Assembly: GCA_036267255.1 (NCBI GenBank) | Contig: DATAWK010000038.1 | Span: 50,515-114,514, forward strand | Source: DATAWK01 sp036267255 | GTDB lineage: Bacteria; Acidobacteriota; Terriglobia; Terriglobales; Acidobacteriaceae | Direction of reading: 5' to 3' | DNA length: 64,000 nucleotides | In this document: one piece after another, positions 43,288 to 53,844 of the stretch | How the letters are laid out: the number at the start of each line of letters is the position of its first letter | Position numbering within the stretch: the stretch's first letter is position 1 | Notes under the pieces: generated by a model | The model's database searches: none | The model's input: only the letters and a program-made list of their open reading frames with translations | Told to the model about the DNA's origin: nothing | Translations under genes and position numbers: made by a program

Positions 43288-43626
43288 CTAGTGCTTGTGC
43301 GTGTTGTGTTTTCCCTTGTGGGCGGATTTCGAGGCATGTTTCGGGTGCGGGTTCGAAGCTTTGTGGTTTGCTACAGACTGGCGTCCGGTATTGTGCGCGC
43401 TTGTATTCAGCTTTTCACTCCGAACATGCGCGTTGGTACGCTGATGCTCCACATTTCCGGCTTTATGCGCGCTTAAAGCCTTATGATGCTCGTTTTGAGC
43501 AAGGCTGCTCTGTTGGCGATGGCTCTGGAATCCCGCCTTGTCCGGCGGCGGAATTTTTGTCTGCCCCAGCGCTGTCATGGTCCATGCGTAGAACATCACG
43601 ACTGGAACGAGGCGTGCAATCTTCAT
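43288..43626 (-). CDS. Small exported histidine/lysine-rich protein
   Basis: 112 residues from ATG 43626 with AAGGAG upstream. A signal peptide (MKIARLVPVVMFYAWTMTALGQ) precedes a low-complexity mature part rich in His, Lys, Ala, Ser and Asn, ending KHASKSAHKGKHNTHKH; more than a dozen histidines occur in ~90 residues. No folded domain is recognised. Such composition could bind metal ions or nucleic acid or anionic polymers in the periplasm; this is inference only. Confidence 0.65.
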   Translation of the reverse strand: MKIARLVPVVMFYAWTMTALGQTKIPPPDKAGFQSHRQQSSLAQNEHHKALSAHKAGNVEHQRTNAHVRSEKLNTSAHNTGRQSVANHKASNPHPKHASKSAHKGKHNTHKH

Positions 43627-43732
43627 AAGACTCCTTGCCGATAGCGAACCATGTTCCCTCTCAAGTAATACAGGACCTTTGAAAATACGGCGAAACCGGT
43701 ATCCAATGATGATGCCATTACAGGAGCAGGCA

Positions 43733-44293
43733 ATGAAACAGAAAAAGGCCGCATCCACGTATGTCGCACTCCTGCGTGGGATCAATCTTGCTGGCAAGAA
43801 TAAGCTTTCAATGAAGGATCTGACCAGCATTTTCGCCCAGGCCGGATGCAACAATGTCCGTACCTATATCCAGAGCGGCAATGTCGTCTTTCATGCATCC
43901 CCGCCGATCGCGCAACAACTTCCCGCGCAGATCGCCCAGCAAATTGAGGAACGGTTTGGCTTCCGGATTCCAGTGCTGCTGCGAACAACCGAGCAGCTAG
44001 CCAGCGTCATCCGCAACAACCCCTATCTTCGTGCCGGAACACCCCAGGAACAGCTCCACGTATATTTCCTTGCCCAGCCGTCGCAGGCGTCTCATGTCGC
44101 CCAACTCGATCCCAATCGTTCCGCGCCGGATGTTTACTGTTTGCGTGGCCAGGAAATCTACCTGCAGCTACCGAACGGCATGGCACGAACCAAATTGACC
44201 AATGCCTATTTTGATGCCAGACTTTTCACAACCTGCACCGCGCGAAACTGGAACACGGTGCTCAAGCTTTTCGAGTTGATGCAGGAATCATGA
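43733..44293 (+). CDS. DUF1697 domain protein
   Basis: 186 residues from ATG 43733 (CAGGAG upstream). YVALLRGINLAGKNKLSMKDL and VRTYIQSGNVVFHA are the hallmark start of DUF1697, and RNWNTVLKLFELM its usual end. The function of the family is unknown. It is followed by a DUF302 gene whose frame begins as this one ends. Confidence 0.9.
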   Translation: MKQKKAASTYVALLRGINLAGKNKLSMKDLTSIFAQAGCNNVRTYIQSGNVVFHASPPIAQQLPAQIAQQIEERFGFRIPVLLRTTEQLASVIRNNPYLRAGTPQEQLHVYFLAQPSQASHVAQLDPNRSAPDVYCLRGQEIYLQLPNGMARTKLTNAYFDARLFTTCTARNWNTVLKLFELMQES

Positions 44294-44322
44294 TCGATAG
44301 ACGCAACAACAGAGGAGTTGCT

Positions 44323-44712
44323 ATGACACATGGGGATGGAATCATCAGCCTGGCAAGCCGTTATCCTGTTGCAGAAACACTCGACAAACTGGCTGCGGTA
44401 TTGCACGGAAAAGGCATCACAGTCTTCGCGCGTATCGACCACAGCGGAGAGGCGGAGAAGGTTGGTTTGACGATGCCGCCAACGCAGGTGTTGATTTTTG
44501 GCAGCCCGAAGTCGGGCACGCCCATCATGCTTGCGTCGCCGAAAGCTGCGATCGACCTGCCGTTGAAGGCGTTGGCCTGGCAGGATGCGCAGGGGCAGGT
44601 ATGGCTCAGTTACAACGATCCCCAATATCTGCAAGAGCGATTCGGCATCGACAGCGGAACCATCGCACCCATCGCGGGCATTGGAAAACTGATCGAGCAG
44701 GCGTTGCTCTAA
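44323..44712 (+). CDS. DUF302 domain protein
   Basis: 129 residues from ATG 44323 (AGAGGAG six bases upstream); an ATG at 44290 overlaps the previous stop. The DUF302 core is visible: SRYPVAETLDKLAAVLHGKGITVFARIDHSGEAEKVGL, PTQVLIFGSPKSGTPIM and DLPLKALAWQDAQGQVWLSYNDPQYL. The family is of unknown function. Confidence 0.87.
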   Translation: MTHGDGIISLASRYPVAETLDKLAAVLHGKGITVFARIDHSGEAEKVGLTMPPTQVLIFGSPKSGTPIMLASPKAAIDLPLKALAWQDAQGQVWLSYNDPQYLQERFGIDSGTIAPIAGIGKLIEQALL

Positions 44713-44774
44713 ATCTTTCCTCGCACAGATAAAAATCCGGCATTCGTACGCCGTCGTATCCAGGTTATTCAAAT

Positions 44775-45758
44775 TTATTCTTCTGGACGGACCGGTGTAT
44801 CTGCGCTGACAAAGGCAGTCAAAGGCGTGTCCAGCTGGATCTCTGCTTCTTTGCCATGCACAAAGATCGCTGATATGCCAACGAACGGCACCAGGCTAAC
44901 AGATCGCACGGTCTTATAGCTGTTCTGTCCTTCCTTCGTTTCTGTTCCATATAGGCCGATCTCATTTCCAGGCGCATCCAGTGAGTGCACGGCGAAGGTG
45001 ATCGTTCCCGGCTGTCCCGCAAAACCCTTGGCATCCACTTGGGTCACGGTAGCGAGCGCGGGTGTTCCTTTTTCAGCAACAACCACGCTGCCTACCATTA
45101 AATTTTGCGCGAGCGCCATGGGGATCTTGTCCCCGACAGCGAGGGCCTTGGACTTGACATCGGCGGTAATCATCAGGGGGACGCGTGTACCCTTCAAAAG
45201 CATGATTTTCCCGGGTGCAACCGTTGTGGGTGTACTCGCCGATTGGCTCGGACTCTGTGTTTCTTCTGAGGCGGGGGCTGCCGGTAGCGTGTAAGAGGCG
45301 GCGGCGATCTGGCTCCGCATATAACCCGGTGCCACGGCAATGGCCTGCAGATGGGTAGTGGAAGTAATCGTGATTGGGCCAACGTAGCGGGTTGATTGCG
45401 GAGTTGGCGTCCAGTCATCCGTTGTGTAGTAAAGAATGGCCCCGCGAGTTTTGTCTTTCATCCGCAGCGTGACGGCAGAAGAATAACTCCCCGGCTTCAT
45501 GGAAAATTTTGGTGTGGACGCCATCGGCAAGCCGCTCCATGCATTTGCGGAATTCTGCGCCGCCTGCATCGCTTGTTGATTGGCTATTTGCGAATCCTGC
45601 ATGGCCTGCTGGGTAGCCATTTGGCTGTTCTGGATGGCTTGCTGTGTGGCCATCTCGCTTGCCTGCGCTGCCATTTGACTTGCCTGCATCGCCGCGTCGT
45701 CCTGCGCATAGACTACGGTTCCGCACAAAACCAGGAAGAGGATGAAAGAGAGACGCAT
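44775..45758 (-). CDS. Exported protein with heptad-like Gln/Met/Ala repeats and a chitobiase-type C-terminal domain
   Basis: 327 residues from ATG 45758. A signal peptide ends near VVYAQ. Residues ~20-70 are repeats of the type ASQMAAQASEMATQQAIQNSQ, a possible coiled coil. A CHB_HEX_C_1-like beta domain follows (about 85-165: PGSYSSAVTLRMKDKTRGAILYYTTDDWTPT). A C-terminal beta-rich domain (about 190-320) starts KIMLLKGTRVPLMITADVKSK, similar to a type of acidobacterial envelope protein. No catalytic residues are recognised. Confidence 0.68.
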   Translation of the reverse strand: MRLSFILFLVLCGTVVYAQDDAAMQASQMAAQASEMATQQAIQNSQMATQQAMQDSQIANQQAMQAAQNSANAWSGLPMASTPKFSMKPGSYSSAVTLRMKDKTRGAILYYTTDDWTPTPQSTRYVGPITITSTTHLQAIAVAPGYMRSQIAAASYTLPAAPASEETQSPSQSASTPTTVAPGKIMLLKGTRVPLMITADVKSKALAVGDKIPMALAQNLMVGSVVVAEKGTPALATVTQVDAKGFAGQPGTITFAVHSLDAPGNEIGLYGTETKEGQNSYKTVRSVSLVPFVGISAIFVHGKEAEIQLDTPLTAFVSADTPVRPEE

Positions 45759-45966
45759 CACACACCTCACTTACCCGTACTCGAACATCTTTGGACGCTG
45801 GCCTTTGCGGAAGGTTTCAGAAATCAGAACTATTTCTCTTATCCGGTGCATGGGCATGCTGGAGATACCTGCTCGCCGCGACAGGTAGGGGCGGAAAGAA
45901 AGCTCTGGCTACGACCATGAGCCTTGTGCAATGATGGGCAATCCCAAGAAAGAAACGGGGTGACCT

Positions 45967-46545
45967 ATGCGCACCTTCCTGCTGCTTCTTCTGGCGTTCT
46001 CTTCCGCACTCGCTCTCGCCCAGGACGCCAAACAGAATCCCAGAACCATTTCTTTAAGCGACGCCATCACCCAGGTGAACCTTGCGCTCCAGGATTATCA
46101 AACGGAAGCGGAGCAGTCGAAGAGCAAGCTGCCGCCGCTTAAGTCGGCAGACTTCGACTTCAAAACGACCACGGACCGGTCCGCAGGAGCCACATTCACG
46201 TTTCTCATCTTCACCATCGGAGGTTCCCGATCGGATGAGAGCGTCAACGATGTCGCGTTTCATTATGAAGTGCCGAAAGCGCCCAAGCTCCAATCTCACG
46301 GGCTGGGGCAGCCTGTGCAACTGCGCGAGCAGTTGACGAAAACGATTGAGGCCGCGGCCCAGTCATTGCAGGATGCTCCGGCATTGAAGGGCCTGGCGTT
46401 CAGCAAACTTTCGGTCACCATTTCCTACGGTGTTAAGTGGACGGTGACCGGCGGCATCAGTGTCCCCATGCTGGTCACCAGCGGTTTGAACGCCGGCAAA
46501 GACCGCAATTCCATCCAGACGATTCAATTGCAGTTTGCGGATTAG
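45967..46545 (+). CDS. Exported protein resembling a trypsin-co-occurring (trypco2) domain
   Basis: 192 residues, with a signal peptide (RTFLLLLLAFSSALALAQ). The mature part has a helix SLSDAITQVNLALQDYQTEA and beta strands FDFKTTTDRSAGATFTFLIF, the latter reminiscent of trypco2 domains. It continues with a long helix and a last strand ending TIQLQFAD. The domain call is weak; no enzyme motifs are seen. It is transcribed away from the 44775 gene. Confidence 0.5.
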   Translation: MRTFLLLLLAFSSALALAQDAKQNPRTISLSDAITQVNLALQDYQTEAEQSKSKLPPLKSADFDFKTTTDRSAGATFTFLIFTIGGSRSDESVNDVAFHYEVPKAPKLQSHGLGQPVQLREQLTKTIEAAAQSLQDAPALKGLAFSKLSVTISYGVKWTVTGGISVPMLVTSGLNAGKDRNSIQTIQLQFAD

Positions 46546-46602
46546 CAGCAAAACACTATTTGCTTCTGATGTTGATCCTCAGCGCGCACTGAAAACGAAG
46601 CC

Positions 46603-46628
46603 AGGAGGAGCCTGTACATGCTCCTCTT
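46603..46628 (-). terminator. Hairpin at the end of the ArsR-type gene
   Basis: GAGGAGC (46605-46611) pairs with GCTCCTC (46620-46626) across an 8-nt loop. Only a short T-rich stretch (CGTTTTC) follows on the - strand, so termination strength is uncertain. Confidence 0.35.
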
Positions 46629-46960
46629 CAAGCTTCATCGGATTCTGCGAGCAGATCGCCCAACCGATCCAACCGCTTCTCCCAAGTCGAACGCCGATCG
46701 GCGATCCATTGTTCTGCCACCAAAAGCCCCACTGGATCGATGCTGCAGGTGCGAACCCTGCCGATTTTTTCGGTACGCACCAGCCCGCTTTCTTCCAGTA
46801 CTTGCAAGTGTTGAACGACTGCGGCGAGTGTGATCTTGAGAGGGGTTGCCAGGTGCGAGACCGAGATCGGTCCCGCACTCAGCTTTTCCATAATGATCCG
46901 GCGTGTAGGGTCGCCGAGAGCATGAAAGACGCGGTGAATATCGGCTTTTTTTTCAGGCAT
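46628..46960 (-). CDS. ArsR family transcriptional regulator
   Basis: 110 residues. The winged-helix DNA-binding domain covers nearly the whole protein: VFHALGDPTRRIIMEKLSAGPISVSHLATPLKITLAAVVQHLQVLEESGLVRTEKIGRVRTCSI. The metal-binding cysteines of ArsR/SmtB are missing, which matches the subgroup paired with SRPBCC proteins. It lies 29 bp downstream of the SRPBCC gene, on the same transcript. Confidence 0.92.
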   Translation of the reverse strand: MPEKKADIHRVFHALGDPTRRIIMEKLSAGPISVSHLATPLKITLAAVVQHLQVLEESGLVRTEKIGRVRTCSIDPVGLLVAEQWIADRRSTWEKRLDRLGDLLAESDEA

Positions 46961-46989
46961 CTCATTCGCTTTCTGGCATTGTGGCTGGC

Positions 46990-47463
46990 TTAGCGTGCCA
47001 GCTCTTTTTCCAATTTATCGAACAGGCTGCGCCATCCCGCTTCGCGCATCTCGGGGCCATCCGCGCCTTCAAAGAACGCTCCCTGATGGGTACAGATCAG
47101 GTCGGTTCCTTTTTCCGTGGGCAACAGTTCCACCGTAACCAGCGAGGCCGAGATGCGCTTTGCCCCGAGGGTCATGGCCGAAGCCGTCACAATCAGCCGG
47201 TTGGGCACAATGTCCTGATATTGCCCCTCGTTTGTAAGGACAACGCCAGGGAAGGGAGTGCCTTCCTTAAAACGATATTGCGCTCGCTCAGTGCCTCCGA
47301 CGCGAAAATCCATCTCAAACGTTTCGACTTCCTGGCTTTTGCCCTCCGCAAACCAGCGACGCTTCTTGGCTATGTCGGCGAATGCGGAGAACACGATTTC
47401 CGGTGACTTCGGATAACTGCGCTCAATGACAAAGGTGTTGTGAATAACGGATTGGTCTTCCAT
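46990..47463 (-). CDS. SRPBCC (AHSA1-like) protein paired with ArsR regulator
   Basis: 157 residues from ATG 47463 with AAGGA upstream; the frame is open to 47556. The AHSA1-like fold is plain: FVIERSYPKSPEIVFSAFADIAKKRRWF, FEMDFRVGGTERAQYRF and the C-terminal HQGAFFEGADGPEMREAGWRSLFDKLEKEL helix. ArsR-SRPBCC gene pairs are common; the ligand is not known. In many such pairs the regulator comes first, here it is second. Confidence 0.9.
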   Translation of the reverse strand: MEDQSVIHNTFVIERSYPKSPEIVFSAFADIAKKRRWFAEGKSQEVETFEMDFRVGGTERAQYRFKEGTPFPGVVLTNEGQYQDIVPNRLIVTASAMTLGAKRISASLVTVELLPTEKGTDLICTHQGAFFEGADGPEMREAGWRSLFDKLEKELAR

Positions 47464-47851
47464 TGGGTTCCTTCCCTGTACGGTATGAATTAAACACACG
47501 CTTAAATGTATGGAGTGCAGGAAAACTATCAAATAGATGCTGAAATGTTTGACCATAACGAGTTTTCCTGAACCTCAATAGTTAAGCAATAACTTAAGTA
47601 TAGAGATCATCGGAAATTTGTCAAGCGGATACTTAAGTATTTTTTCGTTTTCGCTGCCGCCACGACCAGCCTTCCGTAAAAGCTGGGTTTTCGGGCGATT
47701 TTGGCGGCAAATCGAAGCCGAATCCACACTCCTGCATGCGCCCCGCTTGACTTTCCTCGACGCCACGGTTACGCTCGGCGACAATCAAGATTAATTTTTA
47801 TTAAGGTAAAGGCCGGTATGCAGTTTCCGGCAAAGTGGCGCCCTCCCCAAC
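47464..47851. promoter_or_regulatory. Regulatory region upstream of the SRPBCC-ArsR operon, with repeated TTAAG palindromes
   Basis: No gene is supported. Two copies of a palindrome are centred 39 bp apart: AACTTAAGTAT (47591-47601) and ATACTTAAGTAT (47629-47640). Further TTAA-containing partial copies lie at 47582-47586 and about 47500-47506. They are good candidates for ArsR-type operators. The right part (47650-47851) leads to dprA and shows nothing distinct. Confidence 0.5.
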
Positions 47852-49054
47852 GTGGCACAGACAGATATAGGCAACAAAACGCCGTCGTCCGGCGATTCTG
47901 CTCCAGTCGCCGAAGCCTCGCATAGCGAACGGCTGGCGTGGCTGGCGCTCATCCTTACTCCAGGTCTCGGCCAACGCAGAATCACAAAGGCCGTCGAGCG
48001 CATTGGCAGCGCCGAGCGCATCCTGACCCTGCCGCTGACCGAACTGGAAGGCCTGAGCATGCCTGCGGAGTCGGCGCAGAGCATCTTTCACGGCAAGTCC
48101 CTCGCCGACGCGGAAAAGGAATGGAAGCAGGTAACCGATGGGGGCGGCAGCATTCTTACTCCCATGGACAGCGCCTATCCGGAGCGCCTGCGCGAAATCT
48201 ACGATCCGCCGGTTGTGCTCTGGCTGCGTGGGGATGCATCCTTATTAGCGCGTCCCGGGATTGCCGTCGTCGGCACTCGTGTACCTACGCCATACGGAGC
48301 GGGCATGGCACAGATGCTGTCGCGGGACCTGGCTGCGCATGGCCTGGTCATTTTGAGCGGTATGGCGCGCGGCGTGGATGCCGCAGCCCATCGCGGTGCG
48401 CTCGAAGCCAACGGTAAGACCGTCGCTGTCTGGGGCACCGGGATCGACGTCATCTATCCGAAAGAAAATAAACGACTTGCCGAGCAGATTCTAGAATCCG
48501 GTGGGACCATCCTGAGCGAATATCCCATGGGCACGTTTCCCGCGCCGCAGAATTTCCCCATCCGCAACCGCATTTTGAGCGGCATGAGCGCCGGAGTGCT
48601 GGTCATTGAGGCGGGAGAGAACAGCGGCACCCGCATCACTGCCCGTTGCGCTCTCGAACAGAATCGGGAGGTCTTCGCCGTTCCCGGCAACGTTACTTCG
48701 AAGAACTCCTGGGGCCCTAACACATTGATTAAACAGGGCGCTAAGCTGGTCGCAACCTGGGAAGATGTATGGGAAGAACTGCCAACTCAGGTGCGTTTGG
48801 AGATAGAAGAACGCATGGGGGTTGCATCTTCTGCCAACCCTGCTGCATCGTTAGTAAGCGACGCGGATTTGCCCGAGGACCAGAAATTGGTTTATGGGAT
48901 CATGCGACCGGACGAGGCGTTGCAGATGGATGAAATAGTGGAGCAACTGGAGGGCAGGGTAAGCTCTTCCGAGATTTTTGCAGCGATTTTTGAGTTGGAA
49001 TTGTCCGGCAAAATCCGCGCCCTGCCGGGGAAAAATTACGTGAAGGCCTTTTAA
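47852..49054 (+). CDS. dprA: DNA processing protein DprA
   Basis: 400 residues. An N-terminal SAM-like region (LALILTPGLGQRRITKAVE) is followed by the Rossmann-like DprA core: YPERLREIYDPPVVLWLRGD, AVVGTRVPTPYGAGMA, ILSGMARGVDAAAHRGAL, SEYPMGTFPAPQNFPIRNRILSGMS and NREVFAVPGNVTSKNSWGPN. The C-terminal winged helix (about 335-400) is present. It loads RecA on incoming single-stranded DNA in transformation. The GTG start at 47852 has no obvious ribosome-binding site, so the start may be wrong. Confidence 0.93.
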   Translation: MAQTDIGNKTPSSGDSAPVAEASHSERLAWLALILTPGLGQRRITKAVERIGSAERILTLPLTELEGLSMPAESAQSIFHGKSLADAEKEWKQVTDGGGSILTPMDSAYPERLREIYDPPVVLWLRGDASLLARPGIAVVGTRVPTPYGAGMAQMLSRDLAAHGLVILSGMARGVDAAAHRGALEANGKTVAVWGTGIDVIYPKENKRLAEQILESGGTILSEYPMGTFPAPQNFPIRNRILSGMSAGVLVIEAGENSGTRITARCALEQNREVFAVPGNVTSKNSWGPNTLIKQGAKLVATWEDVWEELPTQVRLEIEERMGVASSANPAASLVSDADLPEDQKLVYGIMRPDEALQMDEIVEQLEGRVSSSEIFAAIFELELSGKIRALPGKNYVKAF

Positions 49055-49178
49055 GGCTGGCCTATAGGCCAAGCCAGAATCTGCTACATTTTGGAACAAT
49101 ACGAGCGCAGTTCGAGCGTTGCAGGTAGATTTCTAACTGGCACGCGTGGTAGTTTCCCACTTGTTACCTCTGCGTTCG

Positions 49179-49194
49179 GGGCACGTCGTTTGCA
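49179..49194 (+). promoter_or_regulatory. Sigma54-like element upstream of topA
   Basis: GGGCACGTCGTTTGCA matches the sigma54 consensus TGGCACG-N4-TTGCA except for the first base. It would give a leader of about 70 nt before topA. No enhancer or IHF site like those of the Tad locus was seen nearby, so a chance match is possible. Confidence 0.35.
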
Positions 49195-49274
49195 TAGGCA
49201 TTGGGCGTTCGGGATTAGTAATAGGGAATTGAGACGTAGGAAATCAGCACACTCAAGCAGGTAGAAGGTTATTG

Positions 49275-52091
<2,817 letters not shown>

Positions 52092-52142
52092 GCATCCATA
52101 GCATCAAACCACACCGTACAAAATAGAAGGGAAGTTGCAACG

Positions 52143-52574
52143 ATGGAAAGCAGAATTGCCACTGGCGCCGATGCAGAATTGATTATGAAACTCTACGACT
52201 TGCGCCGGGAGCCGGTCTTGCGCAAGGCACGTCACTGGGTCGCATTTGATTTCAATCCCAAAACAAAAGACGAATTTCTCGCGGTACGACAGGACTTCGG
52301 CTCAGAGCATAACGCGTGGTTGCGGCAGGTGATTACCTACTGGGAAATGGCAGCCTCTTTTGTCAATCATGGCGCTGTCAATCCGGATATGTATCTGGAC
52401 AGCAACGGCGAAGGAATTTTCATCTACGCGAAATTCCACGAAATCATGCAATCTCCGGAGGCGACGACGGGACCTAAGTTCATGCAGCAGACAGCGACAT
52501 TGATCGAGAAGTTTCCCGGCGCGCGGGAAAGATTTCAGGCCAGTCTGAAGGGTATGCAGGCGCGCAAGGCATAA
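52143..52574 (+). CDS. Conserved hypothetical protein downstream of topA
   Basis: 143 residues, soluble and helical (AELIMKLYDLRREPVLRKARHWVAFDFNPKTKDEFLAVR; WLRQVITYWEMAASFVNHGAVN; FIYAKFHEIMQSPEATTGPKFMQQ). No known domain is recognised. It lies 51 bp downstream of topA with GAAGGGAAG upstream of its ATG, so it is probably co-transcribed. Confidence 0.75.
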   Translation: MESRIATGADAELIMKLYDLRREPVLRKARHWVAFDFNPKTKDEFLAVRQDFGSEHNAWLRQVITYWEMAASFVNHGAVNPDMYLDSNGEGIFIYAKFHEIMQSPEATTGPKFMQQTATLIEKFPGARERFQASLKGMQARKA

Positions 52575-52700
52575 GGACCGCCGGGAAAGATGTTTTCATG
52601 GCATCACCAAGGGAACTTGCCAGGCAGGTTTTGTCCCGATACAAAGCTTGCGGGCGAAGTAGGCCTCTTCGTCAGGCAACGAAAAATCAGGAGTGACTCA

Positions 52701-53063
52701 ATGATGAAACGTCTTGCAATGGTTTTAGCAATGGGCGGCATGACAGCCATGACAGCCATCCCTTCGATGGCTGCGGATATGAGCAGCAAGAGCCACAATA
52801 TGAGTGGCTATATCAGCGACTCCAGGTGCGGAGCCATGCACATGGGCACTGGCGCGGATTGCGTCAAGAAATGTATCTCCAGCGGCGAAAAGCCGGTCTT
52901 CGTCGATGCCAGGAAGAATGTCTGGGCCATCGACAATCCGGAAGCGGTACCCGCTGCCCTGGACGGCAAAGCAGTCAAAGTCAGGATGACGATGGACGCG
53001 ACCAACAAGACCATCCATGTTGAAAAGATTCATGCTGCGGGCATGAGCTCGATGAGTATGTAG
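52701..53063 (+). CDS. Small exported protein of the CGAMH type
   Basis: 120 residues from ATG 52701 (AGGAGTGA upstream). A signal peptide ends near PSMAAD. The mature part GYISDSRCGAMHMGTGADCVKKCISSGEKPVFVDARKNVWAIDNPEAV has three cysteines and looks like a family of small periplasmic proteins seen often in acidobacteria. The ends are Met/Ser-rich (MSSKSHNM; GMSSMSM). Function is not known; metal binding is conceivable from Cys, His and Met content. Confidence 0.75.
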   Translation: MMKRLAMVLAMGGMTAMTAIPSMAADMSSKSHNMSGYISDSRCGAMHMGTGADCVKKCISSGEKPVFVDARKNVWAIDNPEAVPAALDGKAVKVRMTMDATNKTIHVEKIHAAGMSSMSM

Positions 53064-53187
53064 TTCCCCCGACAGCCTGCTTCGTCCGGCATTCCACCGG
53101 CAGTGTATGTATGTCTATAGGTAGGGTGGAATTGCTCCAAACCCCTCCATCTGGTAGTGTTAGGTTTAGAGGCATTGGGTCGGGACC

Positions 53188-53472
53188 ATGGCGAAAGCAG
53201 TCTGGAACGGTAAGGTAGTTGCAGAGAGCGAGAAAATTCAGGTCGTCGAAGGGAACACCTATTTCCCGCTCGACTCCATTCAACGGGAGTATTTTCGCCC
53301 CAGTTCCACCATTTCCAGTTGTCCGTGGAAGGGGCAGGCCCGCTACTACACCATCATTGTCGATGGACAGGAAAATCCGGACGCAGCCTGGTATTATCCG
53401 GACCCCAAGCCCGCCGCTCGCTCCATAAAAAATCACGTCGCTTTCTGGCGCGGCGTGGAAATAGAAAAGTAA
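53188..53472 (+). CDS. DUF427 domain protein
   Basis: 94 residues. The DUF427 pattern is complete: AVWNGKVVAESEKIQVVEGNTYFPLDSI, FRPSSTISSCPWKGQARYYTI, AAWYYPDPKPAARSIKNHVAFW. The single cysteine and conserved Trp/Tyr residues are as usual. Function is unknown. Confidence 0.92.
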   Translation: MAKAVWNGKVVAESEKIQVVEGNTYFPLDSIQREYFRPSSTISSCPWKGQARYYTIIVDGQENPDAAWYYPDPKPAARSIKNHVAFWRGVEIEK

Positions 53473-53844
53473 TTTTCCCAGCGGCCTCTATCCCACAGCC
53501 ACGGCTTTCGTGTGGATTTGAATCTCTGTCGCCGCATTGCGCTCCACAGCCATTCCACGAATGGCCAGCCGTGCTCTCCTTTCGCAATAAAGAAATCGCC
53601 AACCCATCGGCAGAGTCATTCTGAGCGCAGCGAAGAATCCAGAGAATTTCCATTGTGCCGGCACCGTCTGGATTCCTTGTCACTCCGTTCCGCAGAATCA
53701 CCCTGGTGCGCAGGTCAGGCTCATGGATGAAAATCTCCAATAAACCGGCCCCCGTATCCGCTACACTGGCTGCATTCTCTCTCTGCGCACACTCTGTAAC
53801 CGGTACAGGAGCAAAATTCCGTAACCACTCTCTCGCAACCCGTC
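53473..53844. other. Intergenic region containing a REP-like element
   Basis: Open frames here (53655-54155 +, 53354-53740 -) are products of repeated, non-coding sequence and overlap shadows. The left part reads GTGGATTTGAATCTCTG near 53511, resembling a tRNA T-loop remnant but without a cloverleaf. The repeat element at 53615-53701 is listed separately. The right part precedes the first permease gene. Confidence 0.5.
53615..53701. repeat. REP-like palindromic element ('HSERSEES' type)
   Basis: GTCATTCTGAGCGCAGCGAAGAATC begins an imperfect palindrome: outer arms GTCATTCTG (53615-53623) and CAGAATCAC (53693-53701), inner arms GAATCCAGA (53635-53643) and TCTGGATTC (53667-53675). When translated, it gives the HSERSEESR string often seen as a spurious peptide in annotated genomes, a sign of a dispersed repeat. 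Only one copy was noticed in this window. Confidence 0.6.

Noticed and set aside
47575..47784. 69-codon frame upstream of the SRPBCC gene
   Set aside because: Lies across the palindromic operator region, no ribosome-binding site, no recognisable product.
49055..49080. Palindrome TGGCCTATAGGCCA after dprA
   Set aside because: A hairpin is possible but no T run follows, so it was not listed as a terminator.
53505..53535. tRNA-like fragment GGATTTGAATCTC
   Set aside because: No acceptor or anticodon stem could be drawn around it; probably coincidence or a decayed remnant.
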